Assembly (NCBI RefSeq): GCF_918797505.1
Contig: NC_092796.1
Coordinates: 372,001 to 436,000, forward strand
Source of the DNA: Bemisia tabaci
Lineage: Eukaryota; Arthropoda; Insecta; Hemiptera; Aleyrodidae
Direction of reading: 5' to 3'
Length of the DNA: 64,000 bases
Part shown: positions 45,926 through 56,800 of the stretch, piece by piece
How positions within the stretch are numbered: the stretch's first letter is position 1
Layout: every line of letters starts with the position of its first letter
Translations under genes and position numbers: made by a program
The notes under the pieces: model-generated
Database searches by the model: none
What the model was told of the DNA's origin: nothing
What the model saw: the letters and a program-made list of their open reading frames with translations, nothing else

Positions 45926-46366
45926 TAAGAGTATTTCAAACCAATAACAACAAAATTCTCGGCAAATAAGCAGACTATTTTCATTTGAGGAAATCCAAAG
46001 GCACTTTGGTGCATTTTAAATGTCACAAAATGTGATTTGGAAAACTGAGCTGATGGCTTCGTTCCAAATCTCGCTCACCCATGTAGCATTTTGGATTTCA
46101 AGATTAAGTAAGGGAGTAATAAACGTGCAGTAAGCTTGAAGTAAGCTTAAAGTAATGGTGAATTCACGTTTACTTCACGATAAAGTAATACTTAATCAAT
46201 TTTGAGTAAAACTGTCACTTTTTTTGAGAAGGATTTTAAGTAATCGTTACTTGAGGTTAAAAATCAGTTTTACCAAATGATTACCTAACGATTTACTATG
46301 CATTAAGTAACACTGATATAATTCTGAGGTGTCCATTTCTGGATCAAAATTTTAGCTAATGTTTAT

Positions 46367-46619
46367 ATCGCCACTTTCCGGCCAAAGTTTCGCAAGCTCC
46401 ATGCAAGGTTTAAAAATTTCTGCTGCCATTTAATTTTTTTATAGAGAAATTGTTGAATCTGTTTGAAAATTTCACTGATTTTTATCAGCAGCACTAAGAA
46501 AATTTAGTGAAATTTTTGGACAGCTTTGTCGGAAAATTTCTCTGTAAAAAAATGAAATGTTGGCGGAAATTTTTGAACGTCGCATGGATCTTGTGATACT
46601 TTGGCCGAAAGGTGACGAT
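46367..46619. mobile_element. Imperfect foldback element nested in the 5.5-kb element
   Basis: TCGCCACTTTCCGGCCAAAG at the left pairs with CTTTGGCCGAAAGGTGACGA at the right. The arms continue through CTCCATGCAAGGTTTAAAAATTTC / GAAATTTTTGAACGTCGCATGGAT and TAGAGAAAT / ATTTCTCTG. About 253 bp in all, moderately diverged. Confidence 0.75.
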
Positions 46620-49241
46620 TTATTCATGCATTGATTGTCAATTGAAGCTTACATCACTTCAGAGCTGAAAATTTCCATTTGCTCCTTCCTTATCTTTTTT
46701 TTCTTAAGTAATATTACTGCAGCTTCAGTGTCGGAACGAGGCCTGTTAGCTGCAGTACTTTATGGTGAAATTTAACAGGGTGATATACACCACCCGTTTC
46801 AGGCTTGTTTCTCAGAATAAATTCGTACATCCTTCAGACTCAAGGAGCCAACAAACTGAAGGGAAAAAGGCAGAATTGATTCAATTACAAGGGCATTAGG
46901 TAATTTTATTTTATTTATTGACAGTTTCCTGTGGCAAAATAGCATGCAAAAGGAAAATATAATAGATTTGACTCACCAAATTCAACTGATCCTTCATCAA
47001 AAATAAAACCTGAAGAAAAACACCAATGATGCTATTCATGATACTTGGAACACAGCACTTTCACTTTCATTTATTTTCTCCTTTAGATTAGAGCAATGAA
47101 TATTAAGGTATAATTAATAATTAAGGTAACTAATCGAACTTCACACCACTTCAAATTTCTTAAGAAATTTCCGGTCAGACATAAAATTTTTAGGAAAACT
47201 ATAGCTGCTACTTATGTTTATTTTCTCTGAACACACTGCAATTTCTTTTGATGATGTTGTTTTGAGGCGATTCATGGTGAATTTCTCAAAACCAGATGAT
47301 TTTTAGTCGCTGCTAATTTCCTATCGGATGACTGCTCAGGTGAGAAACTGACAGCCATGTCATAGAATAGTAGCCGCTTTCTTAATCCAGAATGCAAGAA
47401 ATCCAGAAAGAGGGAGCAAGCTGAAGTGCAGAAAGCCCTTCAAAAACCTGAAAAACAGACAAATAAACAGCATTATACAAGGCATGGTGACAGTTCAATG
47501 AGGTGACTTGTGACTGTTTAGCTCTTAGATTTTACTCATAATTGAAGTGCAAATTTTATCCGTTGAAAAAAAAATTACCTAGATCTCAAGCTGTTTCATT
47601 TAAGTACCTAGAATGATATTTTAAAATAATCATAAAATTGCAGTTCTTTCAAAAACTAAAAATCGGTGTAACTTCTCAATTGTTGATACCAAAGAATTTT
47701 TCTTAAAAATTAGATTTTTTTCAGAACTCTCTTGAAACTGAGGATTTTAATATTTTGCCCTGTCTAAAGTAGAAAACAGGTACCTAAGTGAGGTACAGTT
47801 AAGGTGAGGTAAGGAACACTTACCAAAATCGAGTTGCCAACAATTTATTTTCAACCAGTCTCGGCAAATATTTAAACTGAGAAAAAGTAGGCATCCGAAA
47901 TCGGACTTTAATTATCTTCTTTTCTCCCCCTCCAATCAAACGCAACAATTGAAATTGTTACATCATTAACACATATTTCTTTGAAAATTTACCTTACAAC
48001 GTTCCCAAAATTTAGGTTAGTGCAATGTAACATGATTTTTCTCATTTATTGTGCTCTTGGAAAAAACAAACATTCTGTTTACCGCACTCTAGTTCATTTG
48101 TGTAATAATGCTCTAGCATTCAGTACAAGTAAAACGGAGCCTGAGAGACGATAAACTGGTTCGCTCTGAACGCTTGGGTCCTTTCATATCTTGGTCCTTA
48201 CACGCAGTTTAATGAAATGCTATTCCGATGTGATGATTGCTCATGCTTAATTTCTACGGCAGTCTACGTTGCCTTGGTGGTAGTAAATAATCAAGGGACA
48301 AAGAGCCGGAGGTAGGGCTCACAGGAACATCGTTTCTCTTTAATCCCTATTGGATATTCTAACATGCAGAAGCTCAGTTTTAAGAAAAGTAAAATGGGTC
48401 AGTTGTATATGTCACAGAAACAAATTATGATAGTTGCAGGTCCTTTACACTGACAGTGCTGAGTCACGCAAGTGATGTATTGAATATTCAAGAGGTATCG
48501 TTTTACATTCACTGAGAGAATTAGAAGAGGTTATGTGTTGGATCAACCTAATGAAAACGTACCAGGTAGTGTGGGTAATAAAAATAATAGAGAACGGGAC
48601 ATATCATCACTCCTAGGACAAATGGACGCAACTTTGTATTGTACTGAGACATAATGTTCATATAGCTTGGTGCGTACTTGCAGGGCTCGTGTGAAAATGG
48701 AGGTATGACCTAATAATTAAGAAGTGATGAGATGTTTTGATGGCGAGATGAGCTTGGCCCAACTTGTTGAGTGGGACATTGGTCAAATCGGGACGAAGGT
48801 CTAAATTTGCACACCTTTCTGCCGTGATGGCGAAGAGAGCCATAAGCGCATTTCTGCATGAGCCATGATTAGCACATGATTTTCTTTGTTTTGAGGTTCA
48901 TCCTAGTTTGCACTTATCGCTCTCTTCGCTATCACTGCAGTGTAGTCTCATGAGAGTAATGGAGACTTACCACTTACAACTTGTGAGACAAAAGTATTTC
49001 ATGGTTTCCAGTGAGTCCTAAACGATACCTGCCCTCTCCATGTTTTCCAGAACGACTTTTCTTCTCATAATAATGACACTGTGACAGGTATGTCATTTCA
49101 TGTGACTCATGTGAGGAAGTGAGAACAGAAATTTCGTTGCTGGAGGGAGGAAGATCTCAGTTGATTTAGATCATTAATTTTGGGTAGGATCTGTCGATCT
49201 ACATTTCCTGAATGATATACTAACAAACTTTAAGTACTTAC
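46620..49241. other. Interior of the 5.5-kb element, no supported gene
   Basis: Noncoding-looking, with ORFs no longer than 61 codons. A weak inverted pair (GTGATGGCGAAGAGAG near 48,824 and CTCTCTTCGCTATCACTG near 48,921) is present. Confidence 0.4.
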
Positions 49242-49437
49242 ATTTATTTTTGAGGCTGCATTTGAAGAGAGACTGGAAAAATAGACCAACATCGTCTCAG
49301 GCTGTAACAACGAGGTAACGGCTAACGGCTCCTTCAAGTTGCATCCTGAAAATTCCTCAACGATGTACGCGGAACGCGGACGCGGATCATCGGACCAAAA
49401 GGGAATTTCGTTCCCGGAACACGAACTGAACTGAACT
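49242..49437 (-). promoter_or_regulatory. Possible minus-strand first exon with initiator repeats
   Basis: On the minus strand three TCAGT words (CTCAGTTCAGTTCAGTTCG) near 49,425-49,440 precede a GC-rich stretch without stops in one frame (82 codons) that ends at a perfect donor AAT|GTAAGT (49,241). No downstream exon was identified. It might be the 5' exon of a gene carried by the element. Confidence 0.25.
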
Positions 49438-49441
49438 GAGA

Positions 49442-50940
49442 ACTCGTGATAACAATTCGTAAACAAATCAAACCACAATTTTTCACCAGACCACTACAGT
49501 TTTCACACTCTAGTTTTCACGAAGGAAATATGAGAATGAGAAAGAAATGGTTTCGTGTATCACCTCAAATGCACGTTTGGGGCTTTCCCGAGTTATTTAC
49601 CGAGGCTTTAAGGCGTTACCAGTCGAAGTGTTACACTTCGTTTCCTGAATACATTTCTTCCTATTATCAGTGTGAACAGCTAGCAAATCCCCACGGAATT
49701 TTATTATTACAGTTCTTCGTATGAGTTCAAACGGAAATGTCTACGATTGGCAATTGAAACATCCTTTACCTGCTGCCAGTGAGTAATTTGCCATGTGAAT
49801 AATTTCTCTTTTTTTCTTCTGGAGGGCTGTGACAGCTGACATTATATTGACCCTTTGTACTTATATTTGCAGAGACTTCAATTTTCATGCAATCGGTGGA
49901 TAGTAATCCCTCAATTAATTCCCTAACTTGATACCTGATTTTACTTACAATGAGAAGTCTTGTCAGGAAAGAATAATCTAAGCGTATGTGCATAGATAGT
50001 CTGCGCAGAGTTTACGTGTCGAAAGAGAACCAACATTTCTGGCTTATTTCAGACATAACATTACCTGCAATTAATTTCTTCACGCAGGATAGGTGCTTCT
50101 GTAAATGCCCCAATGTACTTGGCCATGTTTTGATCAATGTCATCCACTTATTCTACACGGTTATCTCCAATATTAGTCTCAGCAAGCAGTGGGCAAATCT
50201 TAAGAAGAGAAACGTTGATAATTCTATTTTATCATGATTTGACGCTCAACAAAATCTGAGTTTTTGGGTGGTTGTGCCGGTGCATGAGTAAATTTGTTAC
50301 CTACTGTCACATGTGTATTATGCCTCCAAATTTGGTTTTGATGGCCTCTAAAACGATGAGGAGCTGACAACAATGTGTATATCTGCATGTATCAGTGGTG
50401 CGAGCGCGAGCTGACATTTTGTATCTCACTGGCTGTTTCCCTGATTGTGAGTTACCTTGGAAGCCTCAAGTGTGGCAAAAAGAGATGAGGTAATCAGCAT
50501 TTTGTCTCTTTCCTCTCTGTCGCATGGGTTCAAGGGTCAGCAATCTAAAGCGCAAATGAGAAGCAACACTTCAGCTCACACCACTGTATTTTGTGTTCTG
50601 TCTCTGTTTTGAGAAGAAACTGTGTTTGAAGAGAGTTAAATAGATGAAGCAACTAGGAGTTTTTCCAGCTGATGATTTAACACTGAAGAAGCATAACATA
50701 TACAGGGTGGTGATTAGAAACATTCTTAACAGCAACCTGGAAAGCCCCCTCCCCCCTTCTAACTTTGTACTTAGTTGAGGTAAAAATTTAAACGTTCGGG
50801 GCCTTTCCTTAGTCAAGGCCGCGCCCCCTAACTATGCAGGGGGACTCCTTGGGGGCAACAGACCCCAACATTTTGCGTCCAAATGGAAAAACCACCCTTA
50901 TGTATGATAACGCGTTCAAATGAACCTTAAAAAAAAAAAA
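49442..50940. other. Interior of the 5.5-kb element, poly-A at the right
   Basis: No supported gene. An A-rich run interrupted by G occupies about 50,931-50,960, just before the tandem repeats. Confidence 0.4.
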
Positions 50941-50964
50941 GAAAAAAAAAAAAAAAAAATTATT

Positions 50965-51600
50965 TTTCGTTAGGTAAAGAACAAGTAATGATGCTTTAAT
51001 GATTAATTAATCTTAAAGTAATACAATTTCTTTAAAATTTACTTCCTCCTTAGGTAATGAAAACGTAATAATTATTTAAACATGATTTAATCTCAAAGTA
51101 ATAAAATATCTCTAACATTTACTTGTTCTTTAGGTAAAGAACAAGAAATCATTATTTAATCATTATTTAATCCTGAAGTAATAAAATATCTTGAAAAATT
51201 ACTTTTCTATTAGGTAATGAACAAGTAATCATTATTTAATTATTAATTAATGTTGAAGTAATTAAATATCTTGACCATTACTTCTTCATTACGTAATAAA
51301 CAAGTAATAATTATTTAATACATATTTTCATCTTTAGGTAATAAAATAACATAATGTTTACTTCTTTATTAGGTAAGGAACAAGTAATCATTAGCTAATG
51401 ATTAATTCATTTTGAAGTAATAAAATAAATTAATGTTTACTTCTTCATTAAATAAAGTTTAAATAATGATTACCTAATCATTAAGTAAAGAAAAATTTCA
51501 AAAATTTTTTATTTAATGATTACCTAATCGTTAACTAATGTTTATATAATCATTAAATTGATCTAATGATTAGGTAATATTTACTCTTTCCTTACTTAAT
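50965..51600. repeat. AT-rich tandem array, ~80-bp unit, 6-7 copies (subterminal)
   Basis: Units start at TTAGGTAA-type words near 50,972, 51,052, 51,133, 51,212, 51,292 and 51,370. They share GAACAAGTAATCATTATTTAAT, TTAAT-TTGAAGTAATAAAATATC and TTTACTTCTTCATTAGG with variation. Related words occur at the left end of the element (46,130-46,330). Confidence 0.85.
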
Positions 51601-51624
51601 CTTGAAATCCAAATGCTACATGGG

Positions 51625-52339
51625 CAATAGAGCACATCCTTAGATTTTTTGGAAGAACTCGTAGAAAAACTATTCACAGATACGCGAATCACCTCAAATA
51701 TTGAACACGAGGACTACTGTTTCATTCTTTTCAAAGAGTTTTCACCCAAACTATACTAAAACTCCTCAATCGTTTAAACTTAATGCGGTCATATGCAATC
51801 GTTCAGCAAATTTTCTTACTTCCATTACTTTTCGTATTTTAAACCCTACATGAAAAGATTTCGTCCGGAGAAACGATGTTTGAAGATTACTCCAGTTACA
51901 TGATAGGCTGACTTACAAGAATAATATGTTTATTCTTCTTATTTCCTTCTAGGGTAGTGAAGATCCCTCGATACACGTCATCCTTACAGATATTTACAAG
52001 TTATTTGTGAAAGAATAAAGGGAGAAAGAAGGGTATCGCACCGGATTTTAATCATAACAGACTAATAGTAGCGACTGTGTCTCGTCAGACTGTATGTACT
52101 ATGTACAAACTTAACAATTGTGTTGAAGATTGAAACAAGTAATGTTTTGATGTGTTTATTCAACGTGTTTTGTATATTTAACGTGTCTAACAATCTAAAA
52201 TCAATAAACATACTTCATTTTTTGCAAAAACATTCTTTTGATGGAATTTATTCAATTATTTACTGTGTATTCATTTATCCATACGCATGGTATTATTACG
52301 TAACTCGTTCTTGTTTAATGAGCAAACCCGCCCGGCAAT
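51625..52339. other. No supported gene
   Basis: AT-rich; the + ORF of 122 codons at 52,120-52,488 runs from AT-rich sequence into the AACGTTG block and shows no motif. Confidence 0.4.
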
Positions 52340-52545
52340 GGGCCCGTTTGCAGCAACGTTGTAGTAACGTCGCAAAAAATCAAGTAACGTTCCTGGCCTA
52401 CGTTGTCACAACGTTGGTAAAACGTTACTTTTGTCCGCGGAGCGCAACGTTTCGAAGTAACGTTGCCACAACGTTGCTGAAAAAGTAGTCCTAACGTACC
52501 TCACTAACGTTGTACCTACGCCGCGTAACAACGTCACGCTCTGCG
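52340..52545. repeat. CAACGTTG/AACGTT-rich block
   Basis: At least ten AACGTT, TAACGT or ACGTTG words within 200 bases (AGCAACGTTGTAGTAACGTCG, CACAACGTTGGTAAAACGTT, AGTAACGTTGCCACAACGTTG and others). The octamer CAACGTTG is a perfect palindrome. Irregular spacing argues against a simple satellite. Confidence 0.7.
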
Positions 52546-52622
52546 CGGTGGGAGGGGGTGGAGCGGGGTGGGGGAGCGGGGGGTGGGTGGAGCGGGGGGT
52601 GGGGAGGAGCGGGGGAGGCGCA
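52546..52622 (+). repeat. G-rich tract with many GGG runs (quadruplex potential)
   Basis: GGTGGGAGGGGGTGGAGCGG begins an ~75-base stretch of (GGGG)-rich repeats of GTGGAGCGGGGGG type, containing more than eight runs of three or more G separated by 1-6 bases. Such spacing can form G-quadruplexes on the + strand. Confidence 0.85.
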
Positions 52623-52819
52623 GAAATGGAAATATATGGCAGTTTACACTCATCCTTGCACAATGTGATAACGTTAAAAAAAAAGCTACTTTGAAAATTT
52701 AATTTTTTCCAATCACTATTTAACATTGTGTATTTTTACGTAAGAGAAAAACTCACAGAAGACAAAACTTTACGGGCAAAGATGAACATTTTGAATTGAG
52801 AATATTTGTCCCGGTAAAA

Positions 52820-52999
52820 AAGACAACTACCCCTGTGACTAGGAGGGTACATAAATGGAACGCCCTCAGGTAGTTGCAAGACTACACCTATGTAGTCGCA
52901 CGACTACGACTAGGGTAGTCGCTTGACTACCTAGATGTAGTCGTGCAACTACCTGTGGGTGTTCCAACTACGTACCCTCCTAATCACAGGGGTCGTCTT
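52820..52999. mobile_element. 180-bp hairpin MITE with GTAGTCG repeats
   Basis: The left end AAGACAACTACCCCTGTGAC pairs with the right end TCACAGGGGTCGTCTT. The arms continue through TAGGAGGGTAC / GTACCCTCCTA and AGGTAGTTGCA / TGCAACTACCT. The centre is a set of (C)TAGTCG-x2-CGACTA short palindromes. Confidence 0.85.
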
Positions 53000-53464
53000 G
53001 GCGACTACCCAACTTGTGGAGTGCATATGTCATGGAAACATGCTCAATAAAATAGAAAATGAACAAAAACCACTCACCAACTTGCTCGAATCAGTAATCC
53101 ACTGGGTCAGGAAAATCCAATTGACAACAATTAATCCAAATTTCCAATTAGAACTGGTATAAGTACAGAGAAACACTTGAAAACACTATGGGTGCATTGT
53201 AAAAAAATCTTGAGCACTCTTTAGCGTAAGTGAAAAATTAGCACCATGATTTAATAGCTGATCAATACAGAACAGCACTCTCAGAAAAGCACTGACACAA
53301 CACCATTTTTCAGTTTATTTTTACTTCTAGGAGAAAAATGCATTTTTCAAAAGATCCGACATCATCGGCCATCGCTCGACAGCAATGAATGAGATAAAAA
53401 TAAAGCTTAAATAATTTCACAATTTACTCCGATCATTGATGATATTAAGGTAGCCATTGATTCT

Positions 53465-53571
53465 CTACCCGACGTCCTTATCACACATAACAAGGAAGGT
53501 CAAGAGCACAGAGCAAATGGCACTAAGCAGCGCAATGTACATGTGATATCGCAAGTTCCGGAAGTGTCGAT
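53465..53571 (-). pseudogene. Hydrophobic exon-like segment (left arm copy)
   Basis: On the minus strand an acceptor TTTTTGCAG ends at 53,572. With one base from the 53,857-53,920 segment it reads DRHFRNLRYHMYIALLSAIC, then SVLLTFLVMCDKDVG-stop: a basic stretch and a membrane-like helix. It is identical to 55,761-55,867 on the other arm. The parent gene is not recognised, and whether this copy is expressed is unknown. Its frame upstream starts at ATG in the preceding segment, giving a 56-residue peptide. Confidence 0.35.
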
Positions 53572-53856
53572 CTGCAAAAATACAAAGCGAGAAACAGATC
53601 ATCATATTGATCCACCTACAATTAATGACCGTCAATAGAGACAGACATTCAAATACGTTATAATAAATAAGCCACCATTTGTTAACAGAACAGAGTTTTC
53701 GTGAGAGTAAGACCTTTCTCTGGAGGGACGAGGACCTTCCTTGGACCTTTCTTTCCGAGAAACACTTAAAAATGGACCACTTTACTACTTAAAGGTCGGA
53801 GCTGCTGAATGAATTACATTACACCAGTCAATAAAATTTTAAACTCACGCCCTCAC

Positions 53857-53920
53857 CGTCGAATGTTGACGGATGACCTGATCTATCGCTGAATATACAT
53901 AGGATGAGAAGTTGACACAT
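53857..53920 (-). pseudogene. Small exon-like segment (left arm copy)
   Basis: 64 bases between an acceptor (AACATTTCAG) and a donor (GACG|GTGAGG) on the minus strand. It starts with ATG and reads MCQLLILCIFSDRSGHPSTF in the frame that joins the next segment. The right-arm copy at 55,412-55,475 differs by one base. An upstream minus-strand frame at 54,240-54,372 (TSKVIVISIFFVCVCIYYH, then LFLTAVAGS) ends at a donor CACACAG|GTCAGT and could be a further exon, but joining it gives a different frame that stops early. Confidence 0.3.
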
Positions 53921-54019
53921 CTGAAATGTTGAGGGGTTCATACTTGTTTCAACTCTAGTGGTACTAGATATTATTAAAATTAGATAACTGCCAGATGTCC
54001 TACAGGAGATGAAGTGGGT

Positions 54020-54233
54020 GCAACCAAGACCAATCCACACAAGTCAGTCATTCCCGTGGACGAGTTTTGGTACTCTACTGCGCAGTGACGTACTATTGAG
54101 TGCTTGCAATGTATTTCTTATGGGAGCACCCATTGTGACGTACTATTGAGTGCAGCTGAGTTAGGGCCGGGCGGGGAAGTGGCTTTCAAAAAGATGCGCA
54201 ATGACTGACCTGTGTGGATTGGTCTTGGGTGCA
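54020..54233. repeat. Inverted repeat with 34-bp arms and internal direct repeat
   Basis: TGCAACCAAGACCAATCCAC near 54,020 pairs with GTGGATTGGTCTTGGGTGCA near 54,233. ACAAGTCAGTCATT pairs with AATGACTGACCTGT. Between them GTGACGTACTATTGAGTGC-type sequence occurs twice in direct orientation. Confidence 0.7.
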
Positions 54234-54239
54234 ACAGAA

Positions 54240-55394
54240 CTTTTCGACTTGAGATAGAGCCCGCAACTGCTGTTAGGAATAGCACATGGTAGTAAATGCA
54301 TACACAAACAAAGAAAATAGAAATCACAATTACTTTGCTAGTTAGAATACCTAAATCAACTGAATCGTAAATCGGCAAAGCCAATTAAACTCAAGTTACT
54401 TTATCAGTTGCTTGACAATCAGTGACAGGCTCGTTTGTGTGTCCGTCGTCCCGAGTTTAAAGGTGGAAGGAGAAGGGAGAGTATTTACCTGTGTTTGATG
54501 AAGTTAGGTACAGTGAGGTGGATGCCGATGATACAAATCATGAAAAGAACTAAGAAGATCAAATATTGGATTAATTATTTCATTTTCAAAGTAACGGCAT
54601 GGTCGGCCGTTGCCGTTGCTTACGGCTTGGTGATTTGAAATGAATGAATTGGTGTTCCAAGTTGGATACCGGATAGTTGGGCGGTGGACCGTTCCACCTG
54701 TTGACTTTTCATCTGGGTTTCGTATGAAAATGAAAATCAGCCTCTAAAAGCATTTAAGAACGCCAGTTTTTGTACTTTAATCCCTGCTTGGAATTATTCT
54801 GCTGATAATTCTCTTTGATAATTCTTTTGATAAATATATACGTCCCTTGAAGTATCGGCAAGGAACGATTATTCCTATTCCAGGAACACCTTGACAAGTG
54901 TTAGGTTATGTTATGTTTATATTAATGTTTATCTCCCACATCTGTTCAAAAGAGTTCTACTGGTTCTACCTTTTTCCTTTAAGTCCTTTTACTCAAAAAT
55001 TGGCACAATCAGTAAGTAATTTTTCATCATCACACCCTTGTGTACTTTAATTCAGTCTAATGGCATCTATCGACTCCAAGTATTCAAATTAAAAATTGAG
55101 AACTCTCTTCTTGCCCAAATAGTTTGCCGACTGTTACCTACTGAGAGACAACAGCTCTTTCACCCGTCCGTTCAATATACTGACATATAGAAAGGCATCC
55201 TCTCTGCGTATCCTCTGTCATTCTCTTGAATTGGCTGGCTAATTTATTAGCAAAAACTTGAAACACCTCATCCCTAGAAATTTGACAAATCGCACATTTG
55301 CAGTGGTGCGCTGGTGTTGCACTTATTTCATCCCTTTTAAGGCAACAGATAGTTGTTAAATTTTAAAATACTACCAAAGCTGAAACAAGAATAA
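54240..55394. other. Spacer between inverted arms, no confirmed gene
   Basis: Hydrophobic minus-strand frames at 54,240-54,372 and 54,489-54,580 (LIQYLIFLVLFMICIIGIH, with a donor AACACAG|GTAAAT) look exon-like, but their phases do not fit together. They are recorded as unproven. Confidence 0.3.
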
Positions 55395-55411
55395 ACCGCT
55401 CTGCTTTTCAG

Positions 55412-55475
55412 ATGTGCCAACTTCTCATCCTATGTATATTCAGCGATAGATCAGGTCATCCGTCAACATTCGACG
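55412..55475 (+). pseudogene. Small exon-like segment (right arm copy)
   Basis: It follows CTGCTTTTCAG and ends at GACG|GTGAGG. One frame starts at its first ATG and joins 55,761-55,867; another frame (CANFSSYVYSAIDQVIRQHS) is also open. The frame in use cannot be decided without the upstream exon. Confidence 0.3.
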
Positions 55476-55760
55476 GTGAGGGCGTGAGTTTAAAATTTTA
55501 TTGACTGGTGTAATGTAATTCATTCAGCAGCTCAGACCTGTAAGTAGTAAAGTGGTCCATTTTTAAGTGTTTCTTGGAAGGAAAGGTCCAAGGAAGGTCC
55601 TCGTCCCTCCAGAGAAGGGTCTTACTCTCACGAAAACTCTGTTCTGTTAACAAATGGTGGCTTATTTATTATAACGTATTTGAATGTCTGTCTCTATTGA
55701 CGGTCATTAATTGTAGGTGGATCAATATGATGATCTGTTTCTCGCTTTGTATTTTTGCAG

Positions 55761-55867
55761 ATCGACACTTCCGGAACTTGCGATATCACATGTACATTGC
55801 GCTGCTTAGTGCCATTTGCTCTGTGCTCTTGACCTTCCTTGTTATGTGTGATAAGGACGTCGGGTAG
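55761..55867 (+). pseudogene. Hydrophobic terminal exon-like segment (right arm copy)
   Basis: The acceptor TTGTATTTTTGCAG ends at 55,760 and the frame ends at TAG (55,865-55,867). It encodes RHFRNLRYHM, then YIALLSAICSVLLTFLVMCD, a single probable membrane span. The sequence matches the left-arm copy exactly, which may reflect very recent duplication rather than selection. Confidence 0.35.
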
Positions 55868-56097
55868 AGAATCAATGGCTACCTTAATATCATCAATGAT
55901 CGGAGTAAATTGTGAAATTATTTAAGCTTTATTTTTATCTCATTCATTGCTGTCGAGCGATGGCCGATGATGTCGGATCTTTTGAAAAATGCATTTTTCT
56001 CCTAGAAGTAAAAATAAACTGAAAAATGGTGTTGCGTCAGTGCTTTTCTGAGAGTGCTGTTCTGTATTGATCAGCTATTAAATCATGGTGCTAATTT

Positions 56098-56727
56098 TGG
56101 GCGCTTCTGGGTACCAGATGCGCCCTTTCCAACCGTTCGACTCCCCGATGTAACATGTACTATACTACATGCCCTTTTGCCTTATGGGTAATGACGCCAT
56201 TGTGGTACACCCGGGAAAATTGGATTTTTTTCTGCATCTGGTATTCGTAAAAGTTTTCGTGAAATGTTTTGCTTTTAACATAACAATCTCGCACGGACGT
56301 ATTACCTGGTTAAAGTATTTTAGGGCTTCGTTATGCTTAAATGCCTTATATTCGAGGCTGTACTTTCAGATTGATTCGAAAAAATCACGAACCGTCACGT
56401 GATCTCTTCATTTTTGTGACGTATTAGTGTGCTATTTTGTGATTGGTGCATTTTCAAAGTGTGGTTTTTGTATATCATCAGTGGGTGGTGGCACAGAGTA
56501 TAGATGTCTGCCTGTATATAGAGAACCTAAATCATAAGTTTGCCGTGTCTTTTCTGCGATGGCGCAAGAGCGCGCTGCTGGCCGATTTCCGTATACCGCC
56601 TGTCCATTTGGGTGATGATGAATCACTAATTGCCTATCTGCAAGGCGGTGGCCTATCTGTGCGTGGTCAACAACCTCCCTGCTCGTATCTCTGTTCTATC
56701 GGCCTCTAACGTTTCTTAACTCTGTGA
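56098..56727. other. No supported gene
   Basis: Short ORFs only (77 and 88 codons), without motifs or splice framing. It is the upstream flank of the modular gene. Confidence 0.4.
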
Positions 56728-56800
56728 TCAGTGTTTGTGTAAGTGTACCTCCTTCCCTACCTCTTACTGCTGTCGCTTTCAATTTGGAAACTGAAGTATG
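56728..56800 (+). promoter_or_regulatory. Candidate initiator and 5' non-coding exon of the modular gene
   Basis: GATCAGTG (initiator-like TCAGTG at 56,728) opens a 73-base stretch ending at a strong donor GTATG|GTAAGTAC (56,801). The only ATG is at its very end and, spliced to 57,759, gives a five-codon upstream ORF before the proposed start. No TATA box. Confidence 0.35.

Larger units (their letters stand above)
46078..51624. mobile_element. 5.5-kb TIR-bounded element of unknown family
   Basis: The left end CCCATGTAGCATTTTGGATT TCAAGATTAAGTAAGG and the right end (its reverse complement with one indel, ending GCTACATGGG at 51,624) are about 36-42 bp inverted repeats 5.5 kb apart. Both ends continue into sequence rich in AAGTAAT / ATTACTT and TAGGTAA words, organised on the right as 80-bp tandem repeats. 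No clear target duplication is seen (CTCA left, CAAT right). No transposase ORF was recognised; an intron-containing one would be missed. Confidence 0.75.
53241..53945 (-). repeat. Left arm of a large inverted duplication
   Basis: It is the reverse complement of about 55,395-56,097, estimated near 98% identical over most of its length, with more diverged similarity at the inner end up to about 54,000. Landmarks present in both arms are GATCTTTTGAAAAATGCATT, ACATGTACATTGCG and CAGGTCATCCGTCAACATTC. The sharp outer boundary falls at GGTGCTAATTTT. Confidence 0.92.
55395..56097 (+). repeat. Right arm of the large inverted duplication
   Basis: Reverse-complement partner of 53,241-53,945. The inner end keeps weaker similarity (TGAAACAAG-AT-AACC-CTC) to the corresponding left position, so the duplicated unit was originally longer or diverges faster there. 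The outer end is at GGTGCTAATTTTGGGCG. Confidence 0.92.

Noticed and set aside
53857..55867. Assigning the duplicated hydrophobic exons to a G-protein-coupled receptor
   Set aside because: The basic stretch and helix are vaguely like a receptor TM2, but one short segment with uncertain frame cannot support a family call.
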